From Condylostoma magnum (lineage: Eukaryota > Ciliophora > Heterotrichea > Heterotrichida > Condylostomatidae): a stretch of 37,680 nt of DNA. Below, piece after piece: positions 10,846 to 22,540 of this stretch. Every line of letters starts with the position of its first letter. Within the stretch, counting starts at the first letter, position 1. Location: NCBI GenBank assembly GCA_920105805.1, contig CAKKTI010000197.1:1-37680 (forward strand). Reading direction: 5' to 3'. The position numbers and the translations under genes are program-made. The notes beneath the pieces are model-generated. The model was not told where the DNA came from, did not search any database, and was given only the letters and a program-made list of their open reading frames with translations.

Positions 10846-11607
10846 ATGTCTAAGTTAATTACATAATCTAAACTAGTAGTTATCACAGATAGTACTTAAC
10901 TATCTCAGGATAATTTTCCTAGTGAAGCTCACGACTCTGTTAGCGAGTCCGAACTACCAAACTGGGACATCGGAAATATAGAATCTCTTGATTATCATCT
11001 AGTAAACAATACCCTGATCCCTCAAAGCCCATTAGAGTCTGATATCGCAAACAGTCTGATATCGTCTGATACTACGAGTCCTATCAGATAAGATCAGGAA
11101 TAGATAACATTTGATAATTATATAAGAAATCAATTTTCGAATTTAACTTACAAAAACTGTCTCAGGAAGGATGCTTTGAGACTCAAGATTATAAGAGGTT
11201 TTGTTAAATAACAAAACAATATTAGAAGGGGAAATAAAGATTTCAAAGGGATATTTGCACTCCATACTAAGGATTCAACTTGCGAATGCTTCGATATGTG
11301 GTATCAGATGTAGAAATTTGTATGGGATAGAGGAATTTAGAAGGTTTGTAGTAGAAACAGAAAACCTAAGTGTGATTTAAAGAGTGAGGAAAAGAGTTTA
11401 ACTAAATATAGAAGTTACACTGATACATATGTACAAAAGTTTTTTAATTAGGATGTAAGGAATGTATGGCCAACTGCTGTAGAGTTCTTGTTTCATAATA
11501 AAACATATAAAGAGCTTGAAGTTATATTTGGTATCCAAGCTGTTGATGGGAACAATGCAGCAAGTTGGAAGAATTTTAAAAGGTGGGTATTGAACGAGTT
11601 TGTCTAA
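10846..11607 (+). CDS. Unrecognised 253-residue protein with Trp-rich C-terminal domain
   Basis: The N-terminal 80 residues are acidic and Ser-rich (SQDNFPSEAHDSVSESEL), probably disordered. From about residue 95 the protein becomes basic and aromatic: RRGNKDFKGIFALHTKDS, CFDMWYQMQKFVWDRG, VCSRNRKPKC, then RNVWPTAVEFLFHNKTYKEL and a C-terminal NNAASWKNFKRWVLNEF. The acidic-then-basic layout with regularly spaced Trp resembles small nucleic-acid-binding factors, but no family match can be named. It ends TAA at 11605-11607. Confidence 0.6.
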
Positions 11608-11738
11608 ACTAATAAATCAATTGTATTCAATTTTGTTTTAAATTTCTTATTTTCTAATATTATAATTTCTCCTACTATGATTAATTAACTGCAGAGACTA
11701 ATTAAATTACAATTTTACTTAAAGTTCTATTTACAAAA

Positions 11739-12722
11739 CTAATCAGCTTGAATTACTCTGCTAACTTGATCAATATATTTACGAATTATTGACTCAGTGC
11801 CCGTTTTATTATTACTTAAAATTTCTAAAGCATCATCTACACCTAAATCCACTTCTTATTATATTTTCTTAGGATCGAAAATAAGAGGAACAAGGTTCCC
11901 TGGCAGTGTTTTTGATGGAAAAATAATATATCTATAGTTTATACCAGGGAAAGCTCTTATTGAATCAGTTGCTCATTTTATAGAGGAGTCATGACTTTAG
12001 ATTTATTTTGTAGCTCTTCAAATATTATACGGAGTCATATACTTATCATTTATACTCCACATATCAAAATTATTATCGAAAATCATATCTGCTATTATAT
12101 CTTATTGTTTAAAGCCTTTGCCCAAACAATATTATATAGGAGTGGCTAGGTCTAAATTAATAATAACTCCTCCATCAACGTATGTAGTTCCATTAATATT
12201 TACAGGAGGAAAGAAAATAGGAGGTGCAGCTGATGCCATTATATACTCCACACCATTCTACTAAGTATCGTTTAAATAAAAGACCTTAAAAGTTCCTTTA
12301 TTGTAGTCAGTAGATCCAACACTAGTGTCCCTTTTCCCTCCTCCTTAAAACTTCTAAGAAAGCCACTTCCTCATAGGTGTTGTATCATACAAAGATGGAT
12401 ATTCAAATAAAGAATATAATGCAAATGAGGACTAGGGAACATAAAGATTAGAAGGACTGTTAAGTTCTAATCATACTTATAACGTGTAATCAATTGCCTC
12501 TGACTCTTTTCCCTTAGGAAACATCGAGAACCCGTTTGTATTTAAAGCTCCGGTAGATATTCCTGATACAAAATCTCAAGCATGGTCTATGTCTTATGTA
12601 TTTTTTACTATAGCACTAACAGCTCCCGCCTCATATGCTCCCTTCGTTCCTCCGCCTTCAAATGCCAATACTCTGCATTTCTCTGCATAAGTTTTAAATA
12701 TTTGAATTAAAAGCAAAATCAT
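11739..12722 (-). CDS. Patatin-like phospholipase
   Basis: A 327-residue member of the patatin-like lipid acyl hydrolases, which use a Ser-Asp dyad to cleave acyl chains from phospho- or neutral lipids. Visible: a hydrophobic N-terminus (MILLLIQIFKTYA), the oxyanion-hole loop FEGGGTKGAYEAGA (21-34), the nucleophile elbow GISTG with Ser56, ASAAPPIFFPPV, and the catalytic VDGG with Asp183. All core motifs are intact. The N-terminus could be a signal peptide, pointing to a secreted or vacuolar enzyme. Trp is encoded by both TGA and TGG. The chosen stop is TAG at 11739-11741; later TAG/TAA codons would add a short basic tail. The convergent neighbour ends 131 nt away. Confidence 0.9.
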
Positions 12723-12805
12723 ATTTAATTTTAGTATGAAATGCTATTGAACTTACTGTAAATCAATTCATCTATATACTGTTTAATAATTATTTATATA
12801 AGTCA

Positions 12806-14449
12806 ATGGAAGATTTAAGCAAATACCAACTAAAATATGACAAACTGTTCCATTAAGCCTAGTCTTAAACTGAGAAACTCTTAAATCTGTAAAAATAGTA
12901 CGATTAATTAGTCTAAAACGCGACTTAGATAAAAAGAGCAGATTATTATCACGAGTTGAAAAGTAAAATTCAGTTTTACCACTAACAAACTCAAAGCCTG
13001 AAAGCATAACACAGCTCATGAATTCATATGCATAAAAGGCTTCACAGTTCAATTATATGAATACGCCATGAAAACAGCATAATGGAAGATGATTACAGAG
13101 AATTATAAGCGAAAATCGTTAATGCTAAGGAAAATTATAATCAAATATGCAGATTACATAACACTGAGGATGTTAAATTGTAAACCTATCAAGGATTTAT
13201 AAAGGATATGAAACAGTCTAACTATCTAACTTTAGGAGACAAAGTTGAGAAAGCTGAAATGATGACGTAAAAAGCTGTTAGAATACAAAGCAGATAGGAA
13301 GATTAGTAAGCTTACTAGGAAAATATACAAAAGAAGTAATAGAGAAGGCTTAAATTATTGTAAAGTCTACTTAATAAGATATAAAAATAGTAGTATACTA
13401 TAAATTTGAAAAAAAGGGCAATTAAAGATGTTTTTAAGTAACGCTCAAAGCTAACAAACATATTCCAATCGGATAACCCTGATTTGGTAATAGAAAAATA
13501 TACAGGAATAATACAAAAATAAGAATCTTTAACTAATAGGTTAAATTAACTGCATATTGATAAAGAAAATTTAAAGAAATAGCTCTCACTTCAAAACGAT
13601 GTACTAGAACTATACAAAGCTTAATATAATGAAAAACCTGCAAAACAGGCAATAATGTCAAATAATCAGTCAAAAAAATATCAATTCAACAAAAGGTACA
13701 GAAAAATCATAAAAATACTAAGTTTTATAGAGTTTTGGCTTACAAAACTACAAAATCTTGATAAAAATAATCTTTTAGGTCCTCCATTGCACTCAATTGA
13801 CTTAAAATCCTTGCCACATTCTTTAATACTGCAAAACTCGCTGAAATACATGTTTATTTTCAATAAAAAGTACATACTAGCTGAGTAAATAATAGTCCAC
13901 CGAGTTAAATCAATAAAACTGTTTCTAGGAATTCAAATAAAGTACTAGCATCCCATTCTGGCAAAAAGACGTAATAACACTACAGAAAACTACATAAAGT
14001 AGCCAAAGAACGACTTTATAGTATACAAGAAGAGAATTTAACATTAGACAATAGACAAAGAGCCGACTATGATTGAAGTAGCAAATAAAACAAACTTGAA
14101 ATTCTTTCAATAAACCTTACAATAAAACGAAAGAAAACAGCCCAAAAGTTATCTAAAAAGCACGATCAGCTTCTCCCATAACTAAAAGTCCCTAGACCAA
14201 AACTACATTAAGTTCATAAACAACTCACAGAGACTAAGAAGAACAACCCAACTCCAAAACTCCTAATCACTAAAAGATTTCAACGTAGAAGTGCATAATA
14301 ATAGAAAAAGAATAATAAGAAAGCATTCAAAGGCCCCTAAAGTCCTCCCTAAAATCCAGTCAAGAAGAAAAGCAAAAAGTGTTCCGAAAAGAACAACACA
14401 ACAACATTTCTACGAGCCAATTAATGAATTACGTAAACTATTAAAATAA
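12806..14449 (+). CDS. Coiled-coil protein, possibly axonemal
   Basis: A 547-residue protein. Residues 1 to about 280 are long heptad-like coiled coils (DYRELQAKIVNAKENYNQIC, MKQSNYLTLGDKVEKAEMM, LTNRLNQLHIDKENLKKQL). A basic, less regular C-terminal half is rich in Lys, Asn and Gln. Size and coil layout resemble outer-arm-dynein docking or other ciliary coiled-coil proteins, but no specific motif proves it. The stop is TAA at 14447-14449, one base before the ATG of the next gene, which is in another frame. If the stop is right, these are the tightest tandem genes in the window. Confidence 0.65.
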
Positions 14450-14450
14450 A

Positions 14451-17318
14451 ATGAGATCAAGAAGAGTGACTAAGAATCACTATCACCCCTTAAACCCAGA
14501 TGAGATATGTTGTTATGAGCATCTGTATGAGATGTGCAATGTTTTTGAGAAATAAGGCAGAATTGATATGGTGATTTAAGTTTTGCTAAATTTTGCTGAA
14601 ATTATCGATACTAGTTTCCTAATGAACAATGAAGACAGAGCTGTGTATGTAAAGAAGTTTATAGTGGATTACTGTAACTAATACAGTATTGAAAGGATTC
14701 AAGCTGAGGAGTGAGAGGTTGCTAGCAGTTTGCTATACAATGCAGAGATAATTTTATAAAACATTGCAGGGGATTAAGAAACACTAGGGTATTTATCAAC
14801 AACTTACCTAAATCTCAGTTTTTTATGCTAGCAAGCAGGGCAGCTAGAAGAAGCAATAAAACACCTAGACAATGCTTAGAAATTAGAGTTAAAATGCAGA
14901 GATTTATATGGAACAGTAATTACTAGAATAAATAGATCAGCACTTCTGTTTAAAATCGGATCATACAACGAGTCATTTTTAAACGCAAAGGAAGCAATTT
15001 CTATACTTGAGCCAAAGGTTAATAATTAAATGCGGAATACTGTAGAAACGGATCTTGCATAAGATATTGGGTTTATAGAAATGGTTTAATTACTAGTAAC
15101 TGCGTATTTAAACATGATACATGCCTAGGAAGTTAATAGTGATTCTTTAAAGGTTAAAAACGCAGAAGAGGCTAGAAGCCATGCGTATAGAATGAGTCTG
15201 AGATATTTAGGGGAGTAACATGCATTGACTGTTAAATTAGGAAGAAGGAAAGCTAGAAAATCCTCGCCTAAATTTGATCATTTAAATAGAACTTAAATTA
15301 AAACATTGTCTCGGAAAAATTCAGGGATATAAATAAAACATAGAACTGATAGTCGTAGGCAAAGAAAAGTTTAGTATTAAGAGTAAAATGAGACATATTA
15401 GGGAGATAGCTCGGTTTTATATAGCAAAAGGCAAAAGAATAAACAGCTTTCTCATTAAAATAGCTTTAAGTATGATATGAATAGCTATAATTTTTATAGT
15501 AGGGATCCTAGTCCTGATTCTAGTTAGAATTTGTCAGATCATGAGTAGCTATTTGCCACAGAGACTTTTAAACCTAGACAAAAATTAGAGAATAATTATG
15601 TACTTAATAATGCACAGAAAGATATAAAGAGGAATTTAAGTCCTTCTATATAGTAACTTGATAAAGTTCCAGTATACAATGAGTATGAAACCTAGTTCAA
15701 TGTCAGAAGAATAAAATCTACTCCTTATGTAAAGCGGGATAATGCTATGCACTAAGAAGAACCATAACAGCCTACTTTATCTACAAATTATAAGTTTAAG
15801 CCTATTATACTACCAAATGAAAAATCCCTAGAGATACCTACTAGGCCAATGTATAGAAAGAATTTAGAAAAGTTTAGCTTTAAAAGTGAAAAAGTACTCA
15901 GTGACAATACTTTTCTGCTTGATCCAGTATACGATTACTTAAAACTATAAAACGGTGGAGAAAGTTCAAAAATAATTGAATTTGACAACAAAGAATTCTT
16001 GATAACTTCCTCTATAAAACAATAAAACAAGCAGTTGTATATGGTTATTACATCTAGGTCAATCGGCCAGGATTAAGAGCATATACCCCCGGAGTCAACA
16101 TAATTAATTGATTTATGTCAAATCATGCATTATCTAATGATAAATGATGTTCTTCCGTCTTATCTTTGCACCAAATTCATCAACAATTTCCCTCTTTTCG
16201 CATAACACTTTTTGTTACCTTTTATCAAAATAGTTGGAGTTGAGGATTATTACGAGCCTTGTAATAAAAAAATTGAATTATGAGGACAAGCACAAGCAAT
16301 TGAAAGAGATATACAAAAGATCTTTCTTAGAACTAATTGTAGTATTAACATACACTACATTGGATATAATTAACTAAGGTTGATTATAAGCAATTATGCT
16401 GATGAGGACTATGGGGAGAGATGCTTAAGAATTGACTTGAACTTAGACGAGTATAATGGATAGCAGTGCCTTAGTATGTATGATACTCAACAGGCTGATT
16501 GTGATAGTTTAATCATTTGCTACAAGGAGTGCTCGAATCATTTGATATCAGTAATAGATAACATTGTCGGGTAAATTGAGCTGATGATTAAAGAATATAT
16601 GGGGCCTAGTACAACACTGGAAAACTATTTAAGTAAAAGTGATGTTATTTTAATAAGATCAGAGCTATAAGGTGATAATAGATCTGTCAAACTGTTTATG
16701 ATTAGAGACATAAGGCCGTATAAAACATGAAGAATTCTTACATACTACCAAAAACTGCATAATTAAGCAGAAAATGATGTACTAGAACTAAGTTATTTAG
16801 ATATTTTATAGTGATATGGTGTAAAGGTAAATTAATTAGAGAAACAAGAAAGAAAGGTTATAGCTTATCATGTTCTCAATCAAATTTAATTAGCAGACGA
16901 TTTTGATAATTATTCTAAAAGGTTTACTATTACTCCTATATCTGTAATAGTATCTAGAAGATTTTATATGCAGAGAAATTACACTATTCCTATTACTTTG
17001 TCATTAATTGGAATTAACGATACTTATATTGGTGTTAAGGCTACAATACTAGATATTGATTTGTAATTGGAGAGAGGATGTATTTTTATTATAAGCAATA
17101 ATCAGTTTTTTATACAGAATTTAAGTACAAGTATTTCCTATGGAAACCAAATTCAATAAATCTCTAGAAATGAAATAAAATACTAGTAAATTCTTATAGA
17201 AGAGCGAGGATGGATTAAAATATACAATAATTTAAAATTCAACGACAGAGATCTATACACAGAAGACAAAATGAAGCAGAAAACGTACATGGAGTCCTTA
17301 GAGTCTGTTTTATTATAA
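14451..17318 (+). CDS. Large TPR-containing protein (955 residues)
   Basis: The N-terminal ~250 residues contain tetratricopeptide-type helix pairs, clearest at LGYLSTTYLNLSFLCQQAG, QLEEAIKHLDNAQKLELKC and IGSYNESFLNAKEAISILEP. TPRs form a protein-binding superhelix. A long disordered, basic, Ser/Gln-rich middle (about 270-480) follows, then a C-terminal ~470 residues of mixed alpha/beta character (IIEFDNKEFLITSS, YMVITSRSIGQDQE, RRFYMQRNYTIPITLSL) that belongs to no family I can name. Several TGAs are read as Trp (QAEEWEVASS, KTWRIL, QWYGVK). Stop TAA at 17316-17318, or TAA at 17328. It converges on B9D2. Confidence 0.8.
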
Positions 17319-17331
17319 AAAATGTATTAAA

Positions 17332-17883
17332 TTATCCTGTTTTTACTCCATGCAGATGGAAATCCTTAGTTAATATTCCAATTCTCACTTCTACAGTACC
17401 ACAGGAAATGGCTTGCATCCCAAATCTGTCATTCCCGCTGATTACCATATCTTTATACACTAATTCCGGATTAGCACCAAGAAAATAGCTCAGTGCCTTT
17501 TCATAACTGTTTCCCTCAGGTCTTCACAGTTTACATTATAGCGTATAGTCCCCTGATGTTCAAGGAATTGTTATTGAGCCATATCCCGCCACAGTATGTC
17601 TTCCATGATTATCAACTGTTCAAACCTCCAATTATAACTTTGGTCACCCTGAAAGAGTAGTGCAAGTATAATGTATGTCTATGGGATGCTCAAAAACAGC
17701 TAAATCATGAATATGTTGAGAACAATCATAAAAAGTTTCCCCCTATGTTTAACCTGATATCAATCGTCAATACGTTCCAGTTCGCATTTGTCATTTACAG
17801 TAAATACGAGATGATTCAAACCCTTTGGCCCCTACGATTTCTCCTATTAAATGCACTTATGGAGTTCGGAAAACTGAGTCCAT
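17332..17883 (-). CDS. B9D2: B9 domain-containing protein 2
   Basis: A 183-residue protein that is essentially one B9 (C2-like) domain. It matches B9D2, a subunit of the B9/tectonic complex in the ciliary transition zone, which gates entry of membrane proteins into cilia. Family landmarks in order: VHLIGEIVGAKGF, IYCKWQMRTGTYWRLISG, GETFYDC, HPIDIHYTCTTLSGWP, LEVWTVDNHGRHTVAGYGS, LWRPEG and a final VEVRIGILTKDFHLHGV. Length equals the animal protein. All six Trp residues are written TGA, four or more of them at positions where B9D2 proteins have Trp, which is direct evidence for TGA = Trp. It ends TAA at 17332-17334, 13 nt from the TPR gene stop. Confidence 0.95.
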
Positions 17884-18054
17884 TTTAGTATTTAAATCTA
17901 TAGGGAAATATAGTAATTAGTTGCATACTAGTTCCATTGGGCTGTGATTAATTACTAACATTTATGTGTTTCAACCTACTTTGCATATAAAAGCAGTATG
18001 TTTATGTTTTTTTAAAAATTTTCATTATTCCCTATACGTGTGGCTGGTATTAAT
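17884..18054. promoter_or_regulatory. Divergent spacer between B9D2 and phosphoserine aminotransferase
   Basis: This 171-nt AT-rich gap lies between two divergent ATGs and must hold both promoters. A T-tract at 18006-18013 and a TATAAAA at 17987-17993 upstream of the aminotransferase are the only features noted; their role is unproven. Confidence 0.35.
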
Positions 18055-19164
18055 ATGGAAGGAAGAGTCTTTAATTTCTCAGCAGGACCATCTGCTTTAC
18101 CTATTGAAATATTGTAACAAGCTCAGCATGACTTAGTCAACTGGAACGGTTGCGGTTGCAGCGTTCTAGAAATGTCCCATCGTTCCCCTGAGTACGAGTA
18201 AATTATCAACAAGGCTGAGCAGGATCTAAGAGAACTCTTAGAAATTCCTTCAAACTACAAGGTAATGTTCCTCTAAGGAGGAGCAACCCTTCAATTTGCC
18301 TCTGTTCCTCTTAATCTCCTAGGTGATAACGCAGTTGCTAATTACATCACTACTGGAGCTTGGAGTGAGAAAGCAATCCAAGAATGCAGGAAATACGGAA
18401 CTCCTAATGAAGTGGCTACTGGAAAGAGTAATAAGTTCACTACTGTTCCAGATCCATCAACTTGGAATGTCGATCCAAATGGAGCTTATTTCCATTATTG
18501 TAATAATGAGACTATCCATGGGCTAGAAATGAACTTGACTTAAGAGATGCTAGATGTTATTGGAAATCAGACCCTTGTGGCTGATATGTCCTCTAATTTC
18601 CTATCCCAGAAAATCGATGTTGCCAAACACGGTATTATCTACGCTGGAGCTCAGAAGAACGCAGGACCAGCCGGCGTAACTATTGTAATAGCTCGTGAGG
18701 ATTTGCTAGGAAACGCTAAATCAATAACTCCAACTATGTGCGACTGGAAAATCCATGCTGATGCAGGCTCAATGTTCAACACTCCTCCCTGCTTTGCAAT
18801 TTACATCTGTGGTTTGTACTTCGACTACATGAAAAGAAACGGTGGAGTAGAAGGATTCAGGGAGTTAAGTGAGCAAAAAAGCAGGTTATTATACGATTTA
18901 ATTGACGCCAGCAATGGATTCTATACTGCTCCAGTTGATCCTAAGTATAGATCTAGAATGAATGTTCCATTCTTAGTGAATAATGATGATGATTAACTAT
19001 AAAAGAAGTTCTTGCAAGAAGCAAAAGCAGCTGGATTAACAAACCTAGCTGGGCATAGATCAGTCGGTGGACTTAGAGCATCAATTTACAATGGAGTACC
19101 TTTGGAAGGTGTCGAGAGATTAGCTCAGTTCATGAGAGATTTCCAGCAGAACAACCAGGCATAA
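18055..19164 (+). CDS. PSAT1: Phosphoserine aminotransferase
   Basis: A 369-residue, full-length class-V aminotransferase. It makes 3-phosphoserine from 3-phosphohydroxypyruvate with glutamate, the second step of serine synthesis, using PLP in the cytosol. Motifs: [11 protein letters not shown] (N-terminus), [52 protein letters not shown], and [12 protein letters not shown] with the PLP-binding Lys201; then [13 protein letters not shown] near the C-terminus. All four Trp are TGG and Gln is mostly CAA/CAG with a few TAA, unlike most neighbours, which suggests codon choice for high expression. The gene ends in a triple stop TAA TGA TAG (19162-19170). No intron. Confidence 0.97.
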
Positions 19165-19220
19165 TGATAGTTAGTTAAATGAATTACAACAGGTAAATGC
19201 TTTATAAAATGATTTAATAT

Positions 19221-20312
19221 CTAAGTACTTTTGTTGGCTGCGATATATTTAAAAGAATTTGAAAGTTGATTGTAATAATCATTGCTTATATGGCTGAATT
19301 GTTCTAGCATTCCTTGGTAGTTAAAGGTCACTTAATCTTTGTGCTGGGGAACATCCTGCTCGTAGATTTTGGTTATTGTGGTATTTAGGATTTAGGTTAT
19401 ATGTAGAAGCTCCTCTTCTCTTACTTCAATTGCGCTTTCATACTCTGCGTGTCTTTTTTGTTTACTTTTTGTTGAAAATATAGTTTTGAAGGTCTTTTTA
19501 CCTTGCTGGGATTTTTAAAGGGCTAATTTTTTGTTCTAAATCGAGCTAATTAAGTGCTGTTGTCTTTATGCATAGTCTTTTAGCTTAAAAACTGCATCTA
19601 GTATAGCCTTAGCATTCAAAATTTCAGCGTGTATTCACAGTACCACCGACTCAAATCCACTAGTTCCTTCGATATTATTCAATTCTATCTTCTCCTGTAC
19701 CTAAAAACCCTCTCTTAAACATCGATTTATATCCTCAAAGTAAAAATTGAACTAATTATGATTCTCTTTCACCGTTCTAAATCCTGCGATTAAATTAATT
19801 GAAACCTTTTACAGTTATTCTAATTTAGTTTTATAGCTTCTTAGCATCTCTGTGTATTGTTAGAATATTTATTCCTCCATTTGATCATTTATCTCTCTGG
19901 CAAAATATTCCGGAAAGTATCGTTAGTAGTTTATTACAATCTGACTATAAGAAATCTGCTTTTGACAGTGTAATGAGTCCTTGAAGCTTCCCTCATGCCT
20001 TACAAATGCGTTTACTTCACTTGATTAGTATAAGTGATCCATTGATGCTATTTATTTAAGAAAGTACTCTAATAATTTTCTCCTGGTATCTATGAAATCT
20101 GGGTCTAAGTTGCCTACCATTGTCTTTTCTGGAATTTATGGTATTATGCATCCAGGCCAATGCAGAACTAAAGCTTTCCTTAAAGCTTCAAAATCTGAGT
20201 ATCTTCGCTCCACGTCAAAGATACCAAAGCTATCATCTCCGTTGACGCCGTATAACACAAATTTTCGCATTGCTTTCTCATCAATTCTGAATGATGCAAT
20301 TTTTATGTTCAT
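19221..20312 (-). CDS. PX-domain sorting nexin (SNX1/Vps5-like)
   Basis: A 363-residue protein with an N-terminal PX domain (about 1-110) and a C-terminal long helical region fitting a BAR domain. PX landmarks: FVLYGV, the ERRYSDFEALR strand with the phosphoinositide-binding Arg36/37, the IPEKTMVGN loop with its Pro/Lys, and TRRKLLEYFLKQIA with Arg77/78. The helical half (MEEQIFQQYTEMLRSYKTKL, AQRQQHLISSI, EEELLHITQIL) has the alternating pattern of sorting-nexin BAR coils. Such proteins bind PI3P-bearing endosomes and tubulate them in retromer-type recycling. The stop is TAG at 19221-19223; it converges on the aminotransferase. Confidence 0.88.
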
Positions 20313-20443
20313 TTTTATTACAACAAATTTAATTAGATTTAGGTGTGATATCAATTAACTTTAATGGAATACTGAAAGTATCTCTTTAAGGTTGGGGTAT
20401 TCTTACTAGTATATAAGCATTTATTTCCTATATAAGATTTTCT

Positions 20444-22346
20444 ATGTTGAAATTTGGGGTAAAACATTTTATTATATTTGAAAAATAAATATATTAATCC
20501 AGTTAGTATATATAATTTGTAGTAGATACAAAGGTTAGACCTCTGCTAATTGCTGTTTTTTCACCTTAATAATATTACTTTATTGAGGGATTATATGATG
20601 TTGGCATGAGATCTGGAGATGTTTAACCTATTATAATATCTACTTTTCCTAATAGTGATGACTTGATAACCGGATAGCTTTAAAATGATTTAAAGACTTA
20701 AGCTATTGTATAAGGAAATACCAGTCTTTATTTAGCTTCTTTTATTGGAGATTACGGAAAATAAGTGTAATAAAAAGTTTAATAAAAGGTAGGGTAAAAC
20801 AAAGCTTATCATTCCTTTTACTACAATTCTGTCATTCTGGTTGGAGCTAGTCTGGATTGAATGATTTAAAGAGGGTATGAAGATGGATAATATCAGATCT
20901 ACAAGAGTATTGGGAAGTAGTGTAATGGTTTAAATTGACTCTACCAATAATAACAGAAATGGGTAATACTTTGATATATTCAATACAGTGCATGATGAAT
21001 AAAATGACTCATGGGATACTATAAAGGTAGGAATATATGCTCCTTCATCTTCTGTATTACTATCATTTTAAAAAGAGATTATATGGAATGGTAATACCAC
21101 TGAAAGACCAACTGATACTATTGTGGAGGAATTTGATTGTATAAGACCAGATTATGAAATTGAAAGCTCAGGTAATGAAACTATAATGGGATATGTAATT
21201 ATTGGTATTATTTTAATTATATCCTCAATAGTAACCGCTATAATTGGATATAAGGCATGGAATGTTGATGTATAGCCTATGAAAGAATAAAATATAATCA
21301 CTATGGATGACATGATAGCATTAACATTCATTGCTGTAGATTTTATTATTTACCTTTTCTAAGGCCCTAACTTTGACGAGTTTTTCAGTTATTTTGAAGC
21401 AATCATATTTTTAAGTGATGATGGAGTAATTAATCCCAGTATTTACTGGTGAGTAATCAAAACAGTTTTCATTGTATTAGCAGTATGGATAACTCTTACT
21501 ATTTTCATACTCTTCAAAATTGAATAAAGGTATCCAGATTTAGCTTTATGTGAAAAGATAGGAATGATTTCAGAAAAGATAATGCCTATCACAAGCTAAG
21601 TTCTTTATATACCCATAATTGTACTCCTTTCAAGCCTTTTCATATGTAATAAAGGAGCAGGGGATAGCTTAGAAGACTCAATAATGCTAAAGGATTGCAA
21701 TACTTATTGCTGGTAAGGAGATCATTTAGCATAATCGATTTGTGCTTTAATCGGGATCTTGGTATTCTGAGCTATAGCTATATATTTAAGACCGTTTTGG
21801 TATAGTTACTTACAGATGTTAAATGTTCAGATTTCCCATAAATCTATAATAGAAATAATTTTAGTATGTATTGGAAAAACTATAAAATTAGAAAATGAGT
21901 TGATTTATAGCATTATATTTATCATTGTTTTACTTATACGCCTTTACTTTTGTATAAGAATAAAAACATATAATTATAATAGGCCTTACCTATGGGTTAT
22001 AATAGGAGTAATAAACCTGATTATTTTCGGAATAATTAGTTTATTATATCAAGTAGCTAATTTGAATGGTTCAATTTTACTTGTAATTCTATTAACATTA
22101 TGGATTATTATAACTATTGTGGGTGTATTTATCAATTTCAAGTACTGTTCTAATATGCTTATGAGACCACCTGGATAAAATATTAGCAATCTTTTTAGAT
22201 TCTAATTAACTCCTAATGTAAGACCAGCTGATTTTGAAGTTTAATAACCAAGATTAAATTATTTAAATGATGATCCATCAACTAATCGATATTTCATAAA
22301 CTTTAAAAGCGAAAGAGAAATAGTTCCTCCCACGAATAGTTTATAA
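20444..22346 (+). CDS. Multi-pass membrane protein with large extracytosolic N-terminal domain
   Basis: A 626-residue protein if a 22-nt intron (20875-20896) is removed; without it the frames before and after do not join. The N-terminal ~260 residues look extracytosolic: beta-rich, with N-glycosylation-type NTS/NTT and NETI sites. Eight or so hydrophobic segments follow, for example YVIIGIILIISSIVTAIIGY, VIKTVFIVLAVWITLTIFIL, VLYIPIIVLLSSLFIC, IYSIIFIIVLLIRLYF, YLWVIIGVINLIIFGIISLL and SILLVILLTLWIIITIVGVF, then a cytosolic tail of about 65 residues. No transporter or receptor signature is recognised. It ends TAA at 22344-22346. An alternative start at 20876 would drop the N-domain. Confidence 0.65.
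20875..20896 (+). other. Probable 22-nt intron
   Basis: The segment GTATGAAG...TATCAG has a GT donor and a CAG acceptor. Removing it joins two coding-like frames (ending IQRG and continuing STRVLGSSV) without a break. The length is outside the 16-nt norm seen elsewhere here, so a different junction or two separate genes remain possible. Confidence 0.45.
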
Positions 22347-22540
22347 TTAGTTCTTTTTTAAGTTATTTATTTGAGGTTTTGCCTATTATGTTTTAACATT
22401 ACTTAGACTAATTTATCATGAAATGAAAAGATTAGCTTATTAATTGAATCCTAAATAGATCAGGGATAATTTAATTAATCATCATTACAAAGTCTAGCGC
22501 TGAATATTATATCTTCATATAGCAAAACTTTAATAATTGA

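Noticed and set aside
17987-17993. TATAAAA as a TATA box for the aminotransferase gene
   Set aside because: In sequence this AT-rich such strings are common by chance, and no start-site data support it.
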